Source: an uncultured Sphingomonadaceae bacterium
GTDB taxonomy: Bacteria; Pseudomonadota; Alphaproteobacteria; Sphingomonadales; Sphingomonadaceae
Reading direction: 5' to 3'
NCBI GenBank assembly: GCA_947503245.1
Contig: CANNCV010000001.1
Span: 433,501 to 497,500, forward strand
Length of the DNA: 64,000 nucleotides
Part shown: positions 19,335-27,470 of the stretch, one piece after another
How positions within the stretch are numbered: the stretch's first letter is position 1
How the letters are laid out: each line of letters opens with the position of its first letter
Position numbers and translations under genes: made by a program
Notes under the pieces: generated by a model
Told to the model about the DNA's origin: nothing
Databases searched by the model: none
What the model saw: only the letters and a program-made list of their open reading frames with translations

Positions 19335-19364
19335 ATGATCGGCCCCTGCGAGAAAGCCGATCAT
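19335..19364 (-). promoter_or_regulatory. Stem-loop between subunit and chaperone genes
   Basis: ATGATCGGC and GCCGATCAT form a perfect nine-base stem with a 12-base loop, 14 bases after the DUF4402 stop on the minus strand and 170 bases before the chaperone start. No T-run follows, so it is unlikely to be a full terminator. Such hairpins after a major subunit gene can stabilise the upstream mRNA or limit read-through. Confidence 0.6.
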
Positions 19365-19377
19365 TCAGCCTATAAAA

Positions 19378-19872
19378 TCAGTTATAATCAACAGTTACGT
19401 CGAACTGACCTGAATAGTCACCAGAAGCCTGGTTATCAGCTACAGTCAATACACCGCCAACTGTGAAAGACGCAGCGCCTGTGCCGTCCAAAGTCAAAGA
19501 AGTGTCTGAACCTGTCAATGAAGCTGTCATGGAGTTAGCACCGTCTTGCAAAGTGACAGAACCATCTACGGTAACAGAAACTGTTTCGCCGCCGGTTCCA
19601 CTTACGCTGAAGCTTGCAGCACTGTTTGTGCCGGTACAGGTCAGGTTGGCACCGCAGTTAAATGTGCCATCTGCAGCGATAGATACGTCATCACCGGTTG
19701 CGCCAACTACGATCGTGCCAAATGCAAGATCATCACCAGCAGTTACAACAACTTCTTCCAAAATGGTTGCAGTTGCGTCTGCGGTTGCTGATTGCGCATA
19801 TGCACCGGTAGAAGAAAGTGCTGCTACAACAGCTACTGAACCGGCGAGTACGGATTTGAATGTCTTGGTCAT
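19378..19872 (-). CDS. DUF4402 surface/pilin-like subunit
   Basis: A 164-residue exported protein: signal peptide 1-26 (cleavage after AYA), then a beta-rich domain of small residues with two cysteines, C73 and C79, that could form a disulfide. The C-terminal block with VGGVLTVADNQASG and the ending YSGQFDVTVDYN is the DUF4402 signature. AAGGA sits before the ATG. It is first in the cluster, with a long leader and a hairpin after it, which suggests higher output than the chaperone and usher-like genes. Probable structural subunit of a surface fibre or coat; this comes from context, since no function is established for the family. Confidence 0.78.
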   Translation of the reverse strand: MTKTFKSVLAGSVAVVAALSSTGAYAQSATADATATILEEVVVTAGDDLAFGTIVVGATGDDVSIAADGTFNCGANLTCTGTNSAASFSVSGTGGETVSVTVDGSVTLQDGANSMTASLTGSDTSLTLDGTGAASFTVGGVLTVADNQASGDYSGQFDVTVDYN

Positions 19873-19895
19873 AAAGTCTGGTCCTTAATTATTCT

Positions 19896-19932
19896 GCGGA
19901 AAGCATTCTGTTTTGCCCGGTAAGCTTTCCGC
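19896..19932 (-). promoter_or_regulatory. Inverted repeat in the DUF4402 5' leader
   Basis: GCGGAAAGC and GCTTTCCGC form a perfect nine-base stem with a 19-base loop, ending 24 bases upstream of the subunit ATG. If transcribed it would place a hairpin just before the ribosome-binding site; it could equally be a protein-binding operator. Confidence 0.5.
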
Positions 19933-20082
19933 AAAGCCATCCGGTTTGAATGACAATTCCCACGTCATCCAGAACCCGCTTATGCAGCGCATCTGTTCAT
20001 GCTTTACTGATATTTGTAGTTAACGCAGATTAACGATTATACCGCTCACCCATAAACAAGGGAGCAGCAAAAAGCATATTAT

Positions 20083-20101
20083 ACCCTTGTATATAAAGGG
20101 T
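20083..20101. repeat. Short inverted repeat, terminator-like on the plus strand
   Basis: ACCCTT, seven bases, AAGGGT, then TTTT on the plus strand. No plus-strand gene ends here, so its role is unclear; it might block antisense transcription towards parB. Confidence 0.3.
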
Positions 20102-20239
20102 TTTTCTGCTTGTGTGTGTTTATATATTTCGCATTCAAAACGTTGGGCAAGGGCTTTTTATGCTTAATATCCGCATAAAATACATTGTTTTACAAATTAA
20201 GATTGTGAAAAGTTAATCCGCAAATCTGTCTTTTGCCTC

Positions 20240-21307
20240 TTATAGAGGCTCACCAGAAAGCCGCTGACAGAGCAGATCTAATTGATCCAGACTTGAATAT
20301 CGCACCGTCAAATCGCCGGTAGACGGGTTTTTTCCCGGACTAATCGTCACATTCATTCCCAAAAGATCAGACAAATGCCGTTCAACAGCAGCAATATCCG
20401 AATCATCAGCCTTCACTGCAGGGCGCTCATCCGTCTTATGTGATCCAGCATCCGTCTTTTTGCGCACCAGTTTTTCAATCTGGCGAACCGACAAATTGTC
20501 ATTCACGGCCTTTTGTGCAATTTCCCGAGCATCTTCGGCATTAATAAGCGCGCGGGCATGGCCCATAGACAATTGCCCAGCATCAACCATAGCCAACACC
20601 GAATCAGGCAAATTCAACAAACGAATCATATTCGCGACATGGCTGCGTGATTTATCGACCATCTGCGCCAACTCATTATGACTCAAATTATCCTGCTCCA
20701 TAAGGTTGCGATAAGCACACGCCTCTTCAATCGGAGTCAAATCTTCGCGCTGAATATTTTCAATCAGCGCCAAAGTCAGTGTGTCACGCTCATCAAGTTC
20801 ACGCACCAATGCCGGTATTTCATGCAATCGCGCCCTCTGTGCAGCGCGCCAGCGGCGTTCACCTGCGACCAATTGATAGTGACCTGCCTTGCCTGGCGCA
20901 GGACGGACAATAACCGGCTGTATAACACCGCGCTGCGATATGCTCGCGGCCAGCTCGTCTAGAGCGCTATCATTAAAAAAGCGCCGAGGCTGATCTGGAT
21001 GCGGTGTTATCCGCGCTATAGATAGCATTTCCACCAAATTGTCGCGGCCATTATCTGTAGCAACATTCATGGATATTGCGTCACTGGCCTCTGCGCCATT
21101 ATTTGATAGCGGGATAGCACGCGCGCCAGAAGCAATATCACTTTGCTGTGACACTGGACGCTCCGTGCGCACTTCGCCCAGCAAAGCATTAAGCCCACGC
21201 CCTAAGCCCGAAGCCTTTTTCTTAGGTGCTTTTTTGTTGCCATTCTTGGTCTTTGGTTTTTTCTGGTCTGAATCAGAGGTCATAATCACATCTTTGCTGT
21301 TGCTCAT
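20240..21307 (-). CDS. parB: Chromosome-partitioning protein ParB
   Basis: A 355-residue CTP-dependent DNA clamp that loads at parS and spreads to partition the origin region. ATG 21307 overlaps the parA stop (ATGA); ATG 21283 is an alternative. The N-terminus is Lys-rich, then GLGRGLNALLGE as in ParB proteins. The CTP-binding motif GERRWRAAQRA and the region ENIQREDLTPIEEA are intact, followed by the helix-turn-helix SHNELAQMVDKSRSHVANMI and a C-terminal dimerisation domain. Three consensus parS sites lie 1-3.5 kb upstream in the same cluster. Confidence 0.97.
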   Translation of the reverse strand: MSNSKDVIMTSDSDQKKPKTKNGNKKAPKKKASGLGRGLNALLGEVRTERPVSQQSDIASGARAIPLSNNGAEASDAISMNVATDNGRDNLVEMLSIARITPHPDQPRRFFNDSALDELAASISQRGVIQPVIVRPAPGKAGHYQLVAGERRWRAAQRARLHEIPALVRELDERDTLTLALIENIQREDLTPIEEACAYRNLMEQDNLSHNELAQMVDKSRSHVANMIRLLNLPDSVLAMVDAGQLSMGHARALINAEDAREIAQKAVNDNLSVRQIEKLVRKKTDAGSHKTDERPAVKADDSDIAAVERHLSDLLGMNVTISPGKNPSTGDLTVRYSSLDQLDLLCQRLSGEPL

Positions 21308-22080
21308 GCGGCTACTTTCTTTTCGGGCAAACGGGCGGCCAATTCCTTGGCAAGCGCAATATAGGCGGATGATCCGGCGCAACGATAATCATAAACCAAG
21401 GCAGGTAAGCCATGGCTGGGCGCCTCTGAAAGACGAACATTGCGCGGTATAACCGCATCGAAGACAAGATTGCCCAACACTTCGCGGACATCATCGGTTA
21501 CTTGGTCGGTCAAACGATTGCGTTTATCATGCATGGTCAGCACCACGCCCAATATGGAGAGGTCTGGATTGAAGACATTTTGCACCCGTTCAACGGTCTG
21601 CAAAAGTTGGCTAAGCCCTTCCAAAGCAAAAAACTCGCATTGCAAAGGCACCAAAAGTGAATCCGCTGCCACCAGTGCATTGAGCGTCAGCAACCCCAAT
21701 GATGGTGGACAATCAATTAGGCAGATATCCCATTCGCTGCGATTATCCAGCGCCGCTTTCAAACGATGTGTACGCTCCTCAAGCTCCACCATCTCAACCT
21801 CAGCGCCGGAGAGATCAACTGTAGCCGGAACTATGGAAAGACCTGGTATCGCGGTGTCCTGAACACAATCATCTAATGAAGCAGCACCTGTCAAAACATC
21901 ATAGCTGCTATATTCGCGGTCCTGACTATGCACACCCAGACCTGTAGACGCATTACCTTGTGGATCGAGATCAACCAGCAATGTCTTCCATCCCGTCGCC
22001 GCGAGCGCCGTAGACACATTTATAGCAGTGGTGGTTTTGCCCACCCCGCCCTTTTGATTGGCTACAGCGATTGTGATCAT
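21304..22080 (-). CDS. parA: Chromosome-partitioning ATPase ParA
   Basis: A 258-residue deviant Walker-type ATPase that binds nucleoid DNA and moves ParB-parS complexes. KGGVGKTTTAINVSTALA near the start is the deviant Walker A, with the signature Lys at KGG; the Walker B region CLIDCPPSLGLLTLNAL is clear. The length matches chromosomal Soj/ParA, with no N-terminal HTH. It follows rsmG with a 75 bp gap and overlaps parB, the standard alphaproteobacterial order. Confidence 0.97.
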   Translation of the reverse strand: MITIAVANQKGGVGKTTTAINVSTALAATGWKTLLVDLDPQGNASTGLGVHSQDREYSSYDVLTGAASLDDCVQDTAIPGLSIVPATVDLSGAEVEMVELEERTHRLKAALDNRSEWDICLIDCPPSLGLLTLNALVAADSLLVPLQCEFFALEGLSQLLQTVERVQNVFNPDLSILGVVLTMHDKRNRLTDQVTDDVREVLGNLVFDAVIPRNVRLSEAPSHGLPALVYDYRCAGSSAYIALAKELAARLPEKKVAA

Positions 22081-22155
22081 AGATGCTCCTTCGCGCCATT
22101 TTGGCTGTGCGATTCATTAAAGCGCCTAATTTGATTGGAAAATCGAGGATATCCC

Positions 22156-22800
22156 TCAGATTTTGGGCGGACGGCCCATCCCAATCAATATTTTGGCGTC
22201 CTCACTGGTCACACTGTGTTCCACGTGAAACATATTTTGGCAGTGTTTTGGCAAATTAGCCAGTTCATTAACTGCATTTTTACCCTTTGGGAGGAGCCAT
22301 TTGGTGCGATCTGTGGAAAATCGTTGGGATAAGTTCAGCAATTTGGGCAATGGCGCAAATGCGCGCGCTGTAATCACGTCGAATGATTCTGTTTCCACAC
22401 GCTCGAGTCGACACCCTTTAATGGTCACGCGGTCATGGAGTTGCAGCCTATCAACTGCATGCTGCAAAAACTCAACGCGCCTGGTTCGCGATTCAACAAG
22501 CGTGATTTTGCAATCAACACAGGCGGCAATGACCAGTCCGGGAAGACCTGGCCCAGAACCAAGATCCAGCCAATGCGCACCGCTCTGCTGATCAGCCAAT
22601 AATATCAGTTGCGCGCTATCGGTGATATGCCGCGCCCAAATTGTGTCATAAGTCGATGCAGAGATCAGATTTTGTTCCTGCGCTGCCGCGCGCAACAAAG
22701 CGACATATTGCTCCAGACGATCCTCTGTTTCACGTGAAACACCCAATATATCGCGAAGCCACGCTCTCGCTGCACCGTCATCATTAATATATAATGTCAT
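22156..22800 (-). CDS. rsmG: 16S rRNA (guanine-N7) methyltransferase RsmG
   Basis: A 214-residue SAM-dependent enzyme that methylates G527 of 16S rRNA (E. coli numbering). The SAM motif LDLGSGPGLPGLVIA is present, as is ITARAFAPLPKLL. The start ATG overlaps the mnmG stop (ATGA). Two parS sites are embedded in this coding sequence, encoding VSRET near residue 20 and the FHVEH region near residue 190, so the codons serve two purposes. Confidence 0.96.
   Translation of the reverse strand: MTLYINDDGAARAWLRDILGVSRETEDRLEQYVALLRAAAQEQNLISASTYDTIWARHITDSAQLILLADQQSGAHWLDLGSGPGLPGLVIAACVDCKITLVESRTRRVEFLQHAVDRLQLHDRVTIKGCRLERVETESFDVITARAFAPLPKLLNLSQRFSTDRTKWLLPKGKNAVNELANLPKHCQNMFHVEHSVTSEDAKILIGMGRPPKI
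22217..22232. other. parS: parS site 1 (inside rsmG)
   Basis: TGTTCCACGTGAAACA matches the TGTTNCACGTGAAACA parS consensus at every fixed position, with C at the variable base. It lies in the 3' part of rsmG, about 0.9 kb from the parB start. Confidence 0.9.
22726..22741. other. parS: parS site 2 (inside rsmG)
   Basis: TGTTTCACGTGAAACA is a perfect 16-base palindromic parS. It lies in the 5' part of rsmG and encodes part of VSRET. Confidence 0.97.
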
Positions 22801-24665
22801 CAGGCCGCGCTTTGCTGGCTTGATATATGTCGGCGAGAATGCACCAATATTGCTGTTAATGCCGCTGGCGTTATCCCTCGCATCCGGCCTGCTTCTGCCA
22901 ATGTCGCTGGACGTGCCTTTTCAAGTCGTTCGATCATTTCATTCGATAGGCCTGCAATATTTGCATAGATTAATGAGCTAGGGATATTGATATGCTCGTT
23001 CCGGCGAATATCCCGCAGCTCAGATTCTTGGCGCCGCAAATAGGGGGCATAGCGGGCATCTTCAGTGATTTCACCTGCCAGATCGCTACCACATTCTAGC
23101 CGCTTATCAAGCCTTGCAAGATCATTCAGATGCACATTGGGGAAGCGCAGCCAATCAAACATAGCTTGGTGTTCGGCATCACGCTTTATATCCAAGCCGA
23201 TAGAAATCAATTTTTCAGGACCAACTTTGTCATCAAGCACACCCATTATGCTGCTTTTTCGTTCAGATCGCGTGTTATGAAATTGCTTACGCTCTTCTCC
23301 CACACAGCCGCTATCAATCGCGATGGTGGTCAACCGATCATGCGCATTGTTGGCGCGTAGCCGCAACCGATATTCAGCCCGTGACGTCAGCATCCTGTAA
23401 GGTTCTGTCACTCCATGCAGGACAAGATCATCAATCATAACCGCCATATAGCTGTTAGAGCGGTCCAGCTTTGGCATATCTTTGCCCAAGATACTGCACG
23501 CCGCCGCCATGCCAGCGATCAAACCTTGCGCAGCGGCCTCTTCATATCCGGTCGTGCCGTTGATCTGACCGGCACAATATAAGCCCGGCATATCGCGTAT
23601 CTGTAATCCGCGATCCAAAATCCGCGGGTCAATATGGTCATATTCCACCGCATAGCCCGGGACGATGATATTCGCCTTCTCCAGACCAGCCATAGAATGA
23701 ATCATAGCTTGCTGAATATCTGTAGGGAGCGATGTGCTAATGCCATTCGGGTAGATCAGGTGACTGTCTAACCCCTCAGGCTCAAGAAAAACCTGATGCC
23801 CGTCTCTATCTCCGAAGCGAAATATCTTATCCTCTATGGACGGACAATAGCGCGGCCCCTCCCCTTGAATATCACCGCCAAATAGTGGCGAGCGATCAAG
23901 ACCTGAGCGTATTATGTCGTGGCTCTGCGCATTGGTGTGGGTGATCGCGCAATGGAGCTGCGGGTTGGTGCGTCGCGGTGTTAATGGCGACATGGTCCAA
24001 TCATCGCCGTCGCTAGGCTGCTGATCAAGCGCTGCCCAATCAACAGTGCGCCCGTCAATCCTGGGCGGTGTCCCAGTTTTAAGACGCGCCATAGGCAGAT
24101 TGCGTGCGTAAAGCTGATCGGCCAGCTTGGTTGCCGCACGTTCTTCTATACGGCCACCTTCAAAACGTTCTTCCCCGCGGAACAGCTTTCCACCCAGAAA
24201 AGTGCCCGTGGCCAAGATAACAGCTTTAGCTCTGACAACACTGCCATCGCCCAGCAATATGCCGCCCAGCCTGTCTCCATCGAAATAAAGTTCAGCTGCT
24301 TCACCTTCAACAATCGTCAAATTGTCTTGTGCACACAACATTTGTTGAATGGCATTTTTATAAAGCCGGCGATCCGCCTGTATGCGCGGCCCCTGCACCG
24401 CGCTACCCTTGCTCCGGTTGAGCAAGCGGTAATGAATGGCAGCAGCATCAGCAGCACGCCCAATCAGCCCGTCAAAAGCATCGACCTCACGAACCAAATG
24501 CCCTTTGCCCAATCCGCCAATGGCGGGGTTGCAAGACATGGCCCCTATGGCATTGCGATCAAAACTGACCAAAGCAGTGCGCACACCCATACGCGCAGCA
24601 ACAGCTGCAGCCTCTGTGCCGGAATGTCCTCCGCCAATCACAATTATGTCAAATTGATCACTCAT
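22800..24665 (-). CDS. mnmG: tRNA U34 carboxymethylaminomethyl-modification enzyme MnmG
   Basis: A 621-residue FAD enzyme that works with MnmE to modify the wobble uridine of certain tRNAs. The start at 24665 gives the canonical N-terminus [16 protein letters not shown], whose GGGHSG is the FAD-binding loop. The frame is open further to GTG 24752, but that stretch crosses a parS site and the family does not have it. The motif [18 protein letters not shown] and the [17 protein letters not shown] block are intact. It follows mnmE by 92 bp; the stop overlaps rsmG. Confidence 0.96.
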   Translation of the reverse strand: MSDQFDIIVIGGGHSGTEAAAVAARMGVRTALVSFDRNAIGAMSCNPAIGGLGKGHLVREVDAFDGLIGRAADAAAIHYRLLNRSKGSAVQGPRIQADRRLYKNAIQQMLCAQDNLTIVEGEAAELYFDGDRLGGILLGDGSVVRAKAVILATGTFLGGKLFRGEERFEGGRIEERAATKLADQLYARNLPMARLKTGTPPRIDGRTVDWAALDQQPSDGDDWTMSPLTPRRTNPQLHCAITHTNAQSHDIIRSGLDRSPLFGGDIQGEGPRYCPSIEDKIFRFGDRDGHQVFLEPEGLDSHLIYPNGISTSLPTDIQQAMIHSMAGLEKANIIVPGYAVEYDHIDPRILDRGLQIRDMPGLYCAGQINGTTGYEEAAAQGLIAGMAAACSILGKDMPKLDRSNSYMAVMIDDLVLHGVTEPYRMLTSRAEYRLRLRANNAHDRLTTIAIDSGCVGEERKQFHNTRSERKSSIMGVLDDKVGPEKLISIGLDIKRDAEHQAMFDWLRFPNVHLNDLARLDKRLECGSDLAGEITEDARYAPYLRRQESELRDIRRNEHINIPSSLIYANIAGLSNEMIERLEKARPATLAEAGRMRGITPAALTAILVHSRRHISSQQSAA

Positions 24666-24728
24666 TCGCGCGATATAGGGCAGTTTGTGCGTTACGCCAA
24701 GTGTGTGCTCATCGGCATATCGTATCAG

Positions 24729-24744
24729 TGTTTCACGTGAAACA
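24729..24744. other. parS: parS site 3 (mnmE-mnmG gap)
   Basis: TGTTTCACGTGAAACA is a perfect parS palindrome in the 92 bp gap between mnmE and mnmG. A second CACGTG-containing half-match immediately next to it (about 24750) lacks the flanking arms. Confidence 0.97.
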
Positions 24745-24757
24745 TTGCGCACGTGAA

Positions 24758-26047
24758 TTATTTACCGATGCAAAATTTTCCAAATAATGCGTCGAGCATG
24801 TCTTCTGTATGAAGCCGGCCAGTTATCGCATCCAAAGCGTTACGCGCATTGCGCAGTTCTTCACCAACAACCAGCATATCCTCTGTCTGCCGTACTTCGC
24901 GTAGCGCCGATAATAATTCACTTAAGCGCTCTCGCTGGCGCGCATTATAACTGGGCGCATCAGGTTGTGGCAGGATTTTCTCTGCATAGTGAAGCAGCTT
25001 TGCGCGCAATATATCAATCCCCTCACCCGTTGCAGATGATAATGATATAGCCGACGAATTAGTCCCACTAGCTTGCTGCAAATCGGCTTTTGCAGATATT
25101 GAAATAAGCTTTGGATGATCAGGTTGTGATGTTTCATCACCCAACCACAAAACTATATCGGCAGATTCAATGGCTGCGCGGGCTTTTTCCATCCCCATAA
25201 CTTCAACTCTGTCGTCACCTGCCTCGTGCAACCCTGCGGTATCAATAAGTATAAAGGGCAGTCCGTTGAGTGATATGGGCGCCTCGATCAGGTCTCTGGT
25301 TGTACCGGCTATGTCAGTAACAATAGCTGCGTCGCGCTGTGACAAGACGTTAAACAATGTCGATTTGCCTGCATTGGGCGGCCCGGCGATGATGACGCGT
25401 ACACCATCGCGAAGCCTTTCCGTTGGCGGTGCCTGCAGAGCAGCATCAATATCATCGGCCAGATTGTCGATAATAGCATCCAATATAGTGCGCTGCTCAG
25501 GTGGAACATCATCCTCGTCCGCAAAGTCGAGTTCAGCTTCAACCATGGCTGATGCGCGCAGCAATTGTCCCCGCCATATATCCACGGCGCGTGACAATAG
25601 CCCTTCGCTTTGCTGTAGAGCATGGCGGCGCTGTACATCTGTTTCGGCAAAGAGCAGGTCCGACAGTGCCTCCGCCTCGGCAAGGTCCATCTTACCATTT
25701 GCAAAAGCTCGGCGGGTAAATTCGCCGGGTTCTGCGCGGCGTAATCCCTTAATGGCTGCCAATGCGCTTTCCACCGCCAGAATGACCGCTCTGCCGCCAT
25801 GGCAATAAAGTTCGGCAGTGTCTTCGCCGGTCGCATTATGCGGGCCGGGCAACCACAGGACCATGGCGCGGTCAAGCAAATCACCTGTTTCGGGATGGCG
25901 CAAGCCACGCAATATTGCATGGCGCGGCTCTGGCAGACTTCCTGCTAAAGATATAAGTGCTGTAGCGGCATTGGGGCCAGATATCCGGATAACAGCAATG
26001 CCCGCTGGCGGTGCGCCGCTGGAAAGAGCGAAAATCGTATCGGTCAT
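24758..26047 (-). CDS. mnmE: tRNA modification GTPase MnmE
   Basis: A 429-residue potassium-dependent GTPase, partner of MnmG. The N-terminal tetrahydrofolate-binding domain starts [20 protein letters not shown]. The G domain has [12 protein letters not shown] (P-loop), DIAGTTRD (G2) and [10 protein letters not shown] (G3), and the protein ends in the family's CIGK tail with its catalytic Cys. It is slightly short against the usual 440-455 but no motif is missing. Confidence 0.96.
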   Translation of the reverse strand: MTDTIFALSSGAPPAGIAVIRISGPNAATALISLAGSLPEPRHAILRGLRHPETGDLLDRAMVLWLPGPHNATGEDTAELYCHGGRAVILAVESALAAIKGLRRAEPGEFTRRAFANGKMDLAEAEALSDLLFAETDVQRRHALQQSEGLLSRAVDIWRGQLLRASAMVEAELDFADEDDVPPEQRTILDAIIDNLADDIDAALQAPPTERLRDGVRVIIAGPPNAGKSTLFNVLSQRDAAIVTDIAGTTRDLIEAPISLNGLPFILIDTAGLHEAGDDRVEVMGMEKARAAIESADIVLWLGDETSQPDHPKLISISAKADLQQASGTNSSAISLSSATGEGIDILRAKLLHYAEKILPQPDAPSYNARQRERLSELLSALREVRQTEDMLVVGEELRNARNALDAITGRLHTEDMLDALFGKFCIGK

Positions 26048-26090
26048 AATATATGTTTATTGGGCAGCAAGCATGATGATACTAATGCTC

Positions 26091-26357
26091 TTAATCTTTA
26101 TCGGTTTTGCCAGATTTTGCCTTGGTCGATCCTTGTGAGGTTCCCGCCTCCATTAGGTTCTGGAAAAAGCGCATCCCCATTTCACCCATAGGAGCGATGT
26201 TTTTGGCAAGGTTTTGTAGCTGATCAATGCTGGTCGCGCCGCTCATGGCGTTTTTCACACCTTCCACATAGGCTTTGTTCACATCTTTAACATCGGGAAG
26301 GCCCAAAAGCGTCCGCATCTCTTCGGGTGTACAATCCAGTTCCACATTGATTTTCAT
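26091..26357 (-). CDS. Small conserved alphaproteobacterial protein (DUF6489-like)
   Basis: An 88-residue protein starting MKINVELDCTPEEMRTLLGL, then a helical part with IDQLQNLAKN and GMRFFQNLMEAG, ending in a Lys/Ser/Thr-rich tail. It resembles small sphingomonad proteins annotated DUF6489; that label is from memory and tentative. It lies between terC and mnmE on the same strand, 43 bp before mnmE. Phasin-like helix content is visible, but no function can be assigned. Confidence 0.7.
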   Translation of the reverse strand: MKINVELDCTPEEMRTLLGLPDVKDVNKAYVEGVKNAMSGATSIDQLQNLAKNIAPMGEMGMRFFQNLMEAGTSQGSTKAKSGKTDKD

Positions 26358-26426
26358 TGCTTGGCGCCTTTTCTAAATGCCCAAAAGACAATGGCGCTTA
26401 AACAGCAGAAAAGCAATCTCTGCCGC

Positions 26427-27167
26427 TTAGGCCATCAGGGTCATGACCCCGACATTGGGATCAATAAAGCCATCATAGACCATCTTGAACGCGACATAGA
26501 TAATCACCGCCAGACCAAGATAAGCAATCCATTTATACCGCGCGATATATTTGGCGATGATATTGGCTGCTATACCCATCAGCAATACCGATAACAGCAG
26601 ACCGATGACCAATATGCCCGGATGCTCTCTTGCCGCGCCAGCAACACCCAGGACATTATCCAGGCTCATAGAGACGTCCGCAGCGGTTACCGCCCATACG
26701 GCTGCCCAAAAGCCCTTTGAGGCCGCTATATTGCTGTTTTCATCGCCATCAATCTCTGGCGATCCGGGGGATACACCAGTTTCAGGCGTCATTTCGCGGA
26801 TTTCCCGATAAAAGCGCCATGCGACCCATAAGAGCAGCAATCCGCCAGCCAGTATGAGTCCGACAATGCTCAGCAGCACGCTGACCATCAGCGCAAATAT
26901 GATGCGCAAAACCAGAGCCGCGCCAATGCCGATCATAATCACTTTGCGGCGTTGATCAGCGGGCAAACCGCCAGCCAACGCGCCAACAACAATCGCGTTA
27001 TCCGCAGCAAACACCAAATCTATCAATATGACCTGCCCAAAAGCGGCCAATGCAGATGGCGAGCCAAAATCTTTAAAGTCTTTGAGTATAGCTGCCCATA
27101 ATTCGGCCATTGACCCGAATTGCAAAGACTCCGCACTAGCTGCAGCGGTGATAAACACATCAAACAT
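26427..27167 (-). CDS. TerC-family integral membrane protein
   Basis: About 246 residues with seven or so membrane helices. The acidic intramembrane motif DLVFAADNAIVVGAL and its repeat counterpart TAADVSMSLDNVLGVAG are the TerC/Alx signature, linked to metal-ion (for example Mn) export and tellurite phenotypes. ATG 27167 gives a short start overlapping the preceding gene by eight bases; ATG 27176 and ATG 27110 are alternatives. A cytosolic loop with TPETGVSPGSPEIDGDEN separates the two halves. Confidence 0.85.
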   Translation of the reverse strand: MFDVFITAAASAESLQFGSMAELWAAILKDFKDFGSPSALAAFGQVILIDLVFAADNAIVVGALAGGLPADQRRKVIMIGIGAALVLRIIFALMVSVLLSIVGLILAGGLLLLWVAWRFYREIREMTPETGVSPGSPEIDGDENSNIAASKGFWAAVWAVTAADVSMSLDNVLGVAGAAREHPGILVIGLLLSVLLMGIAANIIAKYIARYKWIAYLGLAVIIYVAFKMVYDGFIDPNVGVMTLMA

Positions 27168-27459
27168 CAAGAACATTGTCCCCAAAATAGCGCACTGACG
27201 GCATTTCAGCATAAAAGCCGTGAAGCAATGACCTCCACCGATCATAATCGGCAGATTGCCGAAAGCCAACACGGTGTGCGTCTATATCATCCCATTCTAC
27301 CAGAAGCAGATATTGGGCAGTATCTTCCGAGCCACGTAATATGCGGATGGCCCGAAATCCTTTTTGCTCCGCAATAATCGGTTTTGCTTGCCGCAAGGCA
27401 TGCTCAAACTCTTTGGTCCGCTCGTGAGCGACCTTCAGCACTGCCTGTTCCACTATCAT
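27160..27459 (-). CDS. Antibiotic-biosynthesis-monooxygenase (ABM) fold protein
   Basis: A 99-residue ferredoxin-like alpha/beta protein: MIVEQAVLKVAHERTKEFEH, RILRGSEDTAQYLLLVEWDD, ending in the helix-strand FRQSADYDRWRSLLHGFY. This pattern matches the dimeric ABM superfamily, which covers quinol monooxygenases, haem-degrading enzymes and many unknowns. It lies 11 bases after the rho stop and slightly overlaps the likely terC start, so it is probably cotranscribed with both. No substrate can be named. Confidence 0.8.
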   Translation of the reverse strand: MIVEQAVLKVAHERTKEFEHALRQAKPIIAEQKGFRAIRILRGSEDTAQYLLLVEWDDIDAHRVGFRQSADYDRWRSLLHGFYAEMPSVRYFGDNVLDV

Positions 27460-27470
27460 ATGTGTCAGGC

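Larger units (their letters stand above)
19873..20239. promoter_or_regulatory. Long AT-rich leader/promoter region of the DUF4402 gene
   Basis: A 367 bp gene-free stretch between the parB stop and the DUF4402 start. It contains AT-rich DNA, an inverted repeat close to the gene (19896-19932) and a smaller one at 20083-20101. No open frame with a good start was seen. The promoter of the chaperone-usher cluster is expected here, but I could not fix a -35/-10 pair. Confidence 0.5.

Noticed and set aside
20083-20101. Terminator for parB
   Set aside because: The T-run is on the plus strand, so the hairpin has the wrong polarity for the minus-strand parB transcript.
24666-24752. N-terminal extension of mnmG to a GTG at 24752
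   Set aside because: The family starts close to the FAD loop; the extension is explained by a parS palindrome being translated in an open frame.
24748-24763. Possible fourth parS (CACGTGAA next to site 3)
   Set aside because: Only the CACGTG core and two flanking bases match; the GTTN and AAACA arms are missing.
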